A stretch of 5,182 nt of DNA from Clostridia bacterium. Its GTDB lineage: Bacteria > Bacillota > Clostridia > Monoglobales > Monoglobaceae. The notes beneath the pieces were generated by a model, which was not told the origin of the DNA, did not search any database, and saw nothing but the letters and a program-made list of their open reading frames with translations. This document shows, piece by piece, positions 1 to 4,202 of this stretch (the stretch's first letter is position 1; each line of letters starts with the position of its first letter). The translations under genes and the position numbers were made by a program. The stretch spans positions 1 through 5,182 of the forward strand of contig JAGALN010000029.1 of the NCBI GenBank assembly GCA_017625185.1. Direction: 5' to 3'.

Positions 1-581
1 ACTGTTATATTTTAGCAGACGAAACCACGAAACATGCGGCGGTGATTGATGCCCCCGACCAGGCAGGTGTGATTCTGGACTTTCTGGAAGAAAAGGGATT
101 TACCCTTACCGATATCGTTTTAACCCACGGACATTACGACCATATTCTGGCTCTTGGAGATTTGAAAGACAAGACCGGGGCAACCCTCTCGGCTCACGAA
201 AACGGTGTTGCCTTTTTGCAGGACGGAATCAATAACCTCTGCCATTATGTAGGAATCAACTGGACGCCGGTGAAACCGGATAAACTCTTAAAGAACGGAG
301 ATTCCCTGACGCTTGGTGGCGAATCCTTTCAGGTCCTCCATACCCCGGGTCATACCTCGGATTGTATTTGCCTGTACAGCGGAGGAATTTTGCTCTCCGG
401 GGATACCCTGTTTCAAAGAAGCATCGGCAGAGCCGATCATCCCACCGGTGACTACCATCAGGAGATTGCCTCCATCAAGGAAAAACTCATGCTTCTGCCG
501 GATGAAACGGTTGTTTATCCGGGGCATGGTCCGTCTACCACCATTGGAGAGGAGCGTAGGGGCAACCCGTACCTTGGATGA
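1..581 (+). CDS. MBL-fold metallohydrolase (glyoxalase II / YcbL-like), 5' end missing
   Basis: This is a cytoplasmic metallo-beta-lactamase-fold hydrolase of the glyoxalase II-like group, which typically cleaves thioesters such as S-lactoylglutathione analogues at a di-metal centre. The reading frame is open to the left edge: codons from position 3 read CYILADETTKHAA before the first possible internal start (GTG at 42), and this matches the family's N-terminal strand, so the gene begins upstream of the window. Probably only about 10-20 residues are missing from a family of roughly 205-215. The metal-binding set is complete: HGHYDH at 126-143, the GHT histidine at 351-353, the GDTLF aspartate at 402-404, and the C-terminal GHG histidine at 525-527. 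The SIGRAD segment after GDTLF is also typical. The stop codon overlaps the next start as ATGA, implying co-transcription and translational coupling. The fold and catalytic class are secure; the substrate is unknown. Confidence 0.93.
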   Translation, partial: CYILADETTKHAAVIDAPDQAGVILDFLEEKGFTLTDIVLTHGHYDHILALGDLKDKTGATLSAHENGVAFLQDGINNLCHYVGINWTPVKPDKLLKNGDSLTLGGESFQVLHTPGHTSDCICLYSGGILLSGDTLFQRSIGRADHPTGDYHQEIASIKEKLMLLPDETVVYPGHGPSTTIGEERRGNPYLG

Positions 582-1756
582 GTGAAACAACAAAAACCCC
601 ATGGGGAATCCTGACCGGAATCCGTCCGGCAAAGCTTGCCACCAAGCTTTTGCGGGAGGGAAAAACCGATAAAGATGTCATGGACTATTTTTTAAACGAA
701 TGCGGCACAACTCCCGAAAAAGCCGCCCTGGCACTGGAAACAGCCAAAGCAGAAATGCCGGTGGAGGATGCCATGGATAAGGACGGCATCAGCTTGTATG
801 TGGGGATTCCTTTTTGTCCCACCCGGTGCTTGTACTGTTCCTTTGTCACCTGCGGAACAAGGCAGGCGGCAAAGTTGATACCTGAATATCTGGAGTGTTT
901 GAAAAAGGAGATTGCCTTTGCGGGCAAGCTGACCGCCGACAACGGAAAACATCTGGAAACCGTCTATATCGGCGGCGGGACTCCTACCACTTTGTCGGCA
1001 GACCAGCTCCACGAGTTGTTGTCCCAGATTGAGGATAGCTTTGCCTTATCCTCCTGCAAGGAATTTACCGTGGAGGCAGGACGCCCGGATACGGTAACGG
1101 CAGAGAAACTCAAAACTTTGCGACAGCATGGGGTGAACAGAATCAGCATCAACCCCCAATCTATGAATACGGAAACCCTCCATACCATCGGCAGAGCCCA
1201 TACGCCCGACGATATCCGTGGGGCAATGGAACTTGCCAGGGACTGTGGGTTTGACTGTATCAATATGGACGTGATTGCAGGACTTCCCGGCGAAACATTT
1301 GAGATGTTCCGCTACACCATGGAGGAGGTGGAAAAGCTTAAACCTGAAAACACCACGGTACATACCATGAGCATCAAGCGTTCCTCCAGACTCCATGAGT
1401 ATCTGGGAGACTATGCTTTAACTGACGGGGCACAAGTGGAAACCATGGTGGATTTTGCCTATCGGTATATGAAAGAGTTGGGGAAACATCCCTATTATAT
1501 GTACCGCCAGAAGAACCAACTGGGGAATTTGGAGAACGTAGGGTATTGCAAACCCGGTACCGAAAATTTGTATAATATTTATATTATGGAAGAGCTCCAG
1601 ACCATCTTGTCGGTGGGTTGCGGCGGGGTTACCAAAACGGTAGACCCTGTTAAGAATAAGATCGAACGAATTTTCAACGTGAAAGAACCCCAGGACTATA
1701 TTGCCCGCCTTGATGAAATGATTGACCGGAAAAAGAATATGTTTGAAGAATTGTAA
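578..1756 (+). CDS. hemZ: HemZ-type radical SAM coproporphyrinogen III oxidase-like protein, N-terminally short
   Basis: This is a HemZ-family radical SAM protein, annotated in Firmicutes as oxygen-independent coproporphyrinogen III dehydrogenase of haem synthesis. The 392 residues open with PWGILTGIRPAKL (residues 8-20), the HemZ signature. The iron-sulfur motif is CPTRCLYC with C80, C84 and C87 (Cx3Cx2C), and the SAM-binding GGGTPT begins at residue 132. EAGRPDT, RISINPQS, the IGRAHT box, NMDVIAGLPGE and the C-terminal RQKNQLGNLENVGY block follow in family order. The Cys that follows CxxC in HemN is replaced by Ser, as usual for HemZ. Bacillus HemZ is about 500 residues, with about 100 residues before the WGILTGIRP box; here only seven precede it, and the upstream gene occupies that DNA. 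The start is the ATG of the ATGA overlap; the only nearby purine tract (AGGGG at 558-562) is weakly placed, so coupling is likely. True coproporphyrinogen activity is not proven for many HemZ proteins. Confidence 0.92.
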   Translation: MSETTKTPWGILTGIRPAKLATKLLREGKTDKDVMDYFLNECGTTPEKAALALETAKAEMPVEDAMDKDGISLYVGIPFCPTRCLYCSFVTCGTRQAAKLIPEYLECLKKEIAFAGKLTADNGKHLETVYIGGGTPTTLSADQLHELLSQIEDSFALSSCKEFTVEAGRPDTVTAEKLKTLRQHGVNRISINPQSMNTETLHTIGRAHTPDDIRGAMELARDCGFDCINMDVIAGLPGETFEMFRYTMEEVEKLKPENTTVHTMSIKRSSRLHEYLGDYALTDGAQVETMVDFAYRYMKELGKHPYYMYRQKNQLGNLENVGYCKPGTENLYNIYIMEELQTILSVGCGGVTKTVDPVKNKIERIFNVKEPQDYIARLDEMIDRKKNMFEEL

Positions 1757-1759
1757 AAC

Positions 1760-1790
1760 AAAAAAGCACTTGCAACTGCAAGTGCTTTTT
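1760..1790. terminator. Bidirectional rho-independent terminator between hemZ and tRNA-Arg
   Basis: A perfect inverted repeat, GCACTTGC-AACT-GCAAGTGC (1766-1785), is flanked by an A-run on the left (1760-1765) and a T-run on the right (1786-1790). It is therefore a hairpin plus U-tract when read in either direction. On the plus strand it starts four bases after the hemZ stop. On the minus strand it lies two bases after the encoded CCA of the tRNA. It closes both convergent transcription units. Confidence 0.93.
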
Positions 1791-1792
1791 CT

Positions 1793-1869
<77 letters not shown>

Positions 1870-1889
1870 ATATTCAAACGAACTATTGC

Positions 1890-1918
1890 ATTATAGCACG
1901 TTCTTTCTAAAATTGCAA
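1890..1918 (-). promoter_or_regulatory. Sigma-A promoter of tRNA-Arg
   Basis: On the minus strand the -35 element is TTGCAA (1913-1918), the spacer is exactly 17 bp, and the -10 is TATAAT (1890-1895) preceded by TGC, an extended -10. The predicted start is near 1883-1884, leaving a leader of about 14 nt before the tRNA. It lies within the AT-rich gap after azlD, so the tRNA can be transcribed independently of azlCD. Confidence 0.85.
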
Positions 1919-1937
1919 GTCTTTTTTTAAATTTTTT

Positions 1938-2252
1938 TTAAAGAAACCGCTCTGCCACAAAAACCACGGCACATGCCGCCACCGCAACGGTGAGCAAACT
2001 CTTTTCCCGGTAGGAAAGAATCATCGCTACCGTGAGCCCTGCCAAAGCCGACCATATCGAGGAAGTGGAAAAGAAGATGTCAGGCAAGGTCATGGCGCCC
2101 AGAACCGCATAGGGAATGTACTCCAAAAAGGCACGGATATAAGGGTTCTTGATTTCCCGGCGGAAGAGAGTCAGGGGCAGGGAACGGGTCAGGTAGGTTA
2201 CAACCGCCATAATAGCGACGGAAAGCACCAATTGAGAGGTGGGGATATTCAT
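1938..2252 (-). CDS. azlD: AzlD family branched-chain amino-acid transport protein (small subunit)
   Basis: This is the small membrane partner of AzlC. Together they form a branched-chain amino-acid exporter, which in B. subtilis confers resistance to 4-azaleucine. The 104 residues form a compact hydrophobic protein with about three to four membrane segments, roughly residues 7-24, 44-60, 66-81 and 86-100. The family signature TYLTRSLPLTLFRR (residues 19-32) and the FLEYIPYAVLGAMTLPDI block (42-59) are both present. The start is the ATG at 2252 rather than an in-frame ATG 60 bases upstream. It has a strong AAGGAGG at an ideal 7-base spacing and overlaps the azlC stop as ATGA, giving a normal family length. 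No convincing terminator lies between its stop and the tRNA-Arg. Confidence 0.93.
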   Translation of the reverse strand: MNIPTSQLVLSVAIMAVVTYLTRSLPLTLFRREIKNPYIRAFLEYIPYAVLGAMTLPDIFFSTSSIWSALAGLTVAMILSYREKSLLTVAVAACAVVFVAERFL

Positions 2253-2965
2253 AACAATTCCTCCTTTTTGGGAAAGCATAGGGAGCCAATTCCGGCTGCT
2301 GCCACCGAACAAATAATGATGACAAACCCGCCGGAAACTTGATTCAGTCCCGGAACAAACCGAAACAGGCAGCTTAGAATGACGGCGACGGCGGTAACCA
2401 GAAAGACGGGGAAGCTCTTTTTGGCAGCGGGGACAATGATGGCAATGAACATTCCGTAAATGGCAATGCCAAGGGCAGACTGTACCATGGCTGGCAGGAA
2501 GGATCCCGCCAAGGCGCCAAGGGCGGTGCCCAATGCCCAGCCAATATAAGGAACGGCTATCAGTCCGGTCATATATTTGGACCCCACCCGCCCCGATTTG
2601 GTGGACGCCACCGCAAAAATCTCATCGGTAATCCCAAAGGAGATACCAAGCCAGGGCAGAGTCTTCAACTTCCGGTCCAGCTTTTGAGATAAAGAGAGGG
2701 ACATGAGGGAATAACGGATGTTGATAACCAGTTGGGTCAGGGCGATTTCCAGATATCCGGCGGAAGCTACAATCATGGAAAGTCCCGCAAACTGCCCGGC
2801 AGAGGTCAGGGTAGTCATGGAAATCAGGATGGCACAAAGGGCGGGCATGCCGGCGGCAACTGCCATCATTCCAAAGGTAAAGGAAACCGAAAGATACCCC
2901 AATCCAATGGGAACGCCGTCCCGAAGCCCCTGTTTAAAGTTGTTTTGATAGGATGATTCGTCCAT
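2249..2965 (-). CDS. azlC: AzlC family ABC-independent branched-chain amino-acid permease (large subunit)
   Basis: This is the large subunit of the AzlCD exporter, an integral inner-membrane protein that exports valine, leucine and related amino acids in characterised relatives (B. subtilis AzlC, E. coli YgaZ). The 238-residue length is normal. The N-terminal FKQGLRDGVPIGLGYLSVSFTFG (residues 10-32) is the family's opening motif. TTLTSAGQFAGL (51-62), TQLVINIRYSLMSLSLS (77-93) and GITDEIFAVA (111-120) follow in order, with further hydrophobic segments near 133-158, 163-180, 186-203 and 212-229. The ATG at 2965 has AAAGGAGG eight bases upstream. The stop overlaps the azlD start by four bases, so the two subunits are translationally coupled. 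No Lrp-type azlB regulator gene is adjacent, unlike in B. subtilis. Confidence 0.95.
   Translation of the reverse strand: MDESSYQNNFKQGLRDGVPIGLGYLSVSFTFGMMAVAAGMPALCAILISMTTLTSAGQFAGLSMIVASAGYLEIALTQLVINIRYSLMSLSLSQKLDRKLKTLPWLGISFGITDEIFAVASTKSGRVGSKYMTGLIAVPYIGWALGTALGALAGSFLPAMVQSALGIAIYGMFIAIIVPAAKKSFPVFLVTAVAVILSCLFRFVPGLNQVSGGFVIIICSVAAAGIGSLCFPKKEELL
2260..2266 (-). promoter_or_regulatory. Ribosome binding site fixing the azlD start
   Basis: Minus-strand AAGGAGG lies seven bases before the ATG at 2252. It favours the 104-residue AzlD over a 124-residue form starting at 2312, which would add a non-hydrophobic N-terminal tail atypical of the family and overlap azlC more deeply. Confidence 0.85.
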
Positions 2966-3001
2966 AGAATAATCCTCCTTTCTTCCTGCAGATTTTACTA
3001 T

Positions 3002-3030
3002 ATTTTATGGGAAACCGTGCGTTCTGTCAT
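3002..3030 (-). promoter_or_regulatory. Candidate sigma-A promoter of azlCD
   Basis: On the minus strand, ATGACA (3025-3030) and TAAAAT (3002-3007) each differ from consensus at one position and are separated by exactly 17 bp. The predicted start is near 2995, giving a leader of about 30 nt that contains the azlC ribosome binding site. It is weaker than the other promoters here, and the region is AT-rich, so chance matches are possible. Confidence 0.5.
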
Positions 3031-3068
3031 AAAATTGTAAATTTAGTGTAATTTTTTGTATTTTTTAC

Positions 3069-3097
3069 TTTACAAAACCGTAACTTTGTGCTATAAT
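3069..3097 (+). promoter_or_regulatory. Strong sigma-A promoter of veg
   Basis: TTTACA (3069-3074), a 17-bp spacer, and TATAAT (3092-3097) preceded by TGC form an extended -10 promoter. The upstream 30-40 bases are strongly AT-rich with T-tracts, compatible with an UP element. The predicted start is near 3103-3105. The veg promoter is likewise very strong in B. subtilis. Confidence 0.88.
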
Positions 3098-3114
3098 GAT
3101 TACAAATGAAAGTT

Positions 3115-3123
3115 GAAGGGGTG
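3115..3123 (+). promoter_or_regulatory. Ribosome binding site deciding the veg start
   Basis: GAAGGGGTG resembles the anti-Shine-Dalgarno complement AAGGAGGTG with one base missing, and ends nine bases before the ATG at 3133. It lies downstream of the ATG at 3106, which would sit within about three bases of the predicted transcript start and have no ribosome binding site. Confidence 0.6.
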
Positions 3124-3132
3124 TCCGGGGCG

Positions 3133-3393
3133 ATGATGCAGAATGACTTGGTGAAAATTAAATCGGATTTAGCCGATAATATAGGGAGTAAGGTGCGGCT
3201 TACTGCAAAGAAAGGCAGAAAGCAGACGGTAACCCGGGAAGGTGTCATTGAAGGAACCTACCCCAGTGTATTTACCGTGAAGCTTGATGTGGATGAGGAT
3301 TTCATGGCAAGCGAGCGACGTGTTTCTTATAGCTATGCAGATGTTCTGACCAAGACGGTAGAACTGATTATTTGCGACCCCGAGGACGAATAA
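3133..3393 (+). CDS. veg: Veg family protein (biofilm formation stimulator)
   Basis: Veg is a small, highly expressed Firmicute protein; in B. subtilis it stimulates biofilm matrix genes by counteracting SinR and affects spore germination. Its biochemical action is not settled. From the ATG at 3133 the protein has 86 residues, equal to the B. subtilis length. Diagnostic features are the early NDLVKIKSDL helix, VRLTAKKGRK (residues 21-30), TREGVIEGTYPSVFTVKLD (34-52) and the C-terminal RRVSYSYADVLTKTVEL (62-78). An in-frame ATG at 3106 would add nine residues but almost coincides with the predicted transcription start; the ATG at 3136 is one codon further on and also possible. The gene is monocistronic, with its own strong promoter and a terminator, and is divergent from azlC. 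Confidence 0.92.
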   Translation: MMQNDLVKIKSDLADNIGSKVRLTAKKGRKQTVTREGVIEGTYPSVFTVKLDVDEDFMASERRVSYSYADVLTKTVELIICDPEDE

Positions 3394-3394
3394 C

Positions 3395-3416
3395 TGGTGG
3401 GGATTAATCCCCGCCA
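3395..3416 (+). other. GC-rich hairpin just after veg, without a U-tract
   Basis: TGGTGGGG (3395-3402) pairs with CCCCGCCA (3409-3416) through eight pairs, one of them G-U, around an ATTAAT loop. It starts one base after the veg stop. The bases that follow (AATATGATAATGG) are not U-rich, so it is not itself a standard terminator. It may protect the 3' end of veg mRNA or assist the next hairpin. Confidence 0.6.
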
Positions 3417-3434
3417 ATATGATAATGGCAGAAG

Positions 3435-3466
3435 AAAGGCTTCCAACCGGGGGCTTTTTTGTTTTT
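3435..3466 (+). terminator. Rho-independent terminator of veg
   Basis: AAAGGCTTCC (3435-3444), loop AACC, and GGGGGCTTTT (3449-3458) form a ten-pair stem containing three G-U wobbles. It is followed by TTGTTTTT within a T-rich run to 3466. Because of the wobbles, the hairpin is stronger on the plus strand than on the minus, which fits a terminator for veg only. Confidence 0.82.
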
Positions 3467-3520
3467 GCAAACACAACCTTCATTATACAACGGATTTTGA
3501 CAAAATGCAACCATAGAAAC

Positions 3521-3553
3521 AAAAAAAGCCTCACCCAATGAGAGGGGTGGAGC
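3521..3553 (-). terminator. Orphan terminator-like hairpin on the minus strand
   Basis: Read on the minus strand, GCTCCACCC and GGGTGAGGC (spanning 3528-3553) form a nine-position stem with one C-A mismatch and an eight-base loop, followed directly by seven T residues (3521-3527). No minus-strand gene is recognisable upstream of it. On the plus strand no U-run follows. It may stop antisense transcription or end a small unannotated RNA. Confidence 0.4.
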
Positions 3554-3584
3554 ATGAAGGCAGACGGAGGGAGCAAAAAATATC

Positions 3585-3613
3585 TTGACAAATCAAAATT
3601 TCCGTGGTATAAT
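3585..3613 (+). promoter_or_regulatory. Perfect-consensus sigma-A promoter of the rimP-nusA operon
   Basis: TTGACA (3585-3590), a 17-bp spacer, and TATAAT (3608-3613) match both hexamers exactly, and TGG directly before the -10 gives an extended element. The predicted start is near 3620, so the leader before the rimP ATG is about 77 nt and contains the hairpin at 3637-3668. Such a strong promoter suits an operon controlled afterwards by attenuation. Confidence 0.92.
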
Positions 3614-3636
3614 ACGTCCGTAAAGTTGATACGAGG

Positions 3637-3673
3637 CAGAAGAGTGAGGTTCCACCTCACTCTTTCTGTTTGG
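3637..3673 (+). promoter_or_regulatory. rimP leader hairpin, probable NusA-dependent attenuator
   Basis: AGAGTGAGGT (3641-3650) and ACCTCACTCT (3654-3663) form a perfect ten-pair stem around TCC (or nine pairs with a five-base loop). CAGA (3637-3640) can also pair with TCTG (3665-3668) past one bulged T. The bases after the core stem, TTCTGTTTGG, are U-rich but interrupted. In B. subtilis, NusA represses its own operon through a leader terminator that needs NusA because its U-tract is imperfect (established there). That this hairpin acts the same way is inferred from its position, stem and weak tract. Confidence 0.7.
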
Positions 3674-3682
3674 AAAAACCGA

Positions 3683-3691
3683 AAGGGAGGG
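3683..3691 (+). promoter_or_regulatory. Ribosome binding site fixing the rimP start
   Basis: AAGGGAGGG ends five bases before the ATG at 3697. It rules against the in-frame TTG at 3670, which lies just after the leader hairpin and has no ribosome binding site. Confidence 0.85.
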
Positions 3692-3696
3692 AAATC

Positions 3697-4164
3697 ATGG
3701 CATATTCTAAAATAGAACAAAGGGTCTGGCAGATGGCAGAATCCATTGCACAGGAAAAGGGTTGCTATCTCTACGATGTGGAGTATTTAAAAGAGGGCGG
3801 CATCTGGTTCCTCCGGGTCTATGTAGACAAAGAAGAAGGGGGCATTTCGTTGGACGAGTGCGAGGCGGTCAGCCGGGCGCTCAGCGAGGTTCTGGATAAG
3901 GAAGACCCCATCGACCGGAACTACTATCTGGAGGTTTCTTCTCCCGGGGTGGAGCGGAAGCTGAAGACGGCGGCACACTTTGCAAGATACCAGGGCGCCA
4001 TTGTGGACGTTGGCCTTTATAAGGCGATAAACGGTAGCAAGCTTTTGACCGGAATCTTGAAAGGCTTTGACGGGGAGATGATAACCCTAGAGGTGGGCGG
4101 TGAGCTTTTGGAGGTTCTTCAAAAGGAAACCACAGTTGTGCATCTGCACTTTGATTTTTCGTAA
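3697..4164 (+). CDS. rimP: Ribosome maturation factor RimP
   Basis: RimP binds the 30S subunit, near S12 and 16S rRNA, and promotes late small-subunit assembly in the cytoplasm. The 155-residue length is normal. The N-terminal alpha/beta domain (about residues 1-83) contains GCYLYDVEY, the WFLRVYVDKEEGGISLDECE strand-helix unit and SRALSEVLDKED, and ends with YYLEVSSPGVER (residues 70-81), the family signature. The C-terminal SH3-like domain follows, with LTGILKGFDGEMITLEVGG (109-127). The ATG at 3697 has a strong ribosome binding site and matches the expected N-terminus. The gene opens the rimP-nusA operon, with nusA starting 38 bases after its stop and no terminator between. Expression is likely set by the consensus promoter at 3585-3613 and the leader hairpin. 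Confidence 0.96.
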   Translation: MAYSKIEQRVWQMAESIAQEKGCYLYDVEYLKEGGIWFLRVYVDKEEGGISLDECEAVSRALSEVLDKEDPIDRNYYLEVSSPGVERKLKTAAHFARYQGAIVDVGLYKAINGSKLLTGILKGFDGEMITLEVGGELLEVLQKETTVVHLHFDFS

Positions 4165-4202
4165 ATAATTGGGATACTATATAGAAAGGATTGGTTGAAA
4201 AA

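Noticed and set aside
425..1200. The 13-base string CATCGGCAGAGCC occurs in both the MBL gene and hemZ
   Set aside because: Both copies encode an IGRA tetrapeptide that is a conserved motif in each separate family, so the match is best explained by shared codon choice.
1546..1576. TTGCAA...TATAAT promoter-like pair inside hemZ, next to an ATAATAT-TT-ATATTAT palindrome
   Set aside because: The spacer is 19 bp and the sequence simply encodes the conserved NLYNIYIMEE segment; no gene on this strand begins downstream before the terminator.
3497..3502. TTGACA in the veg-rimP gap as a second plus-strand promoter
   Set aside because: No -10-like hexamer lies 16-18 bp downstream; the next bases are an A-run leading into the minus-strand hairpin.
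3169..3720. Open frame of 183 codons on the minus strand across veg and the veg-rimP gap
   Set aside because: It runs antisense through veg and through the veg and rimP control signals, resembles no family, and has low-complexity composition. Veg, promoter and terminator explain the DNA.
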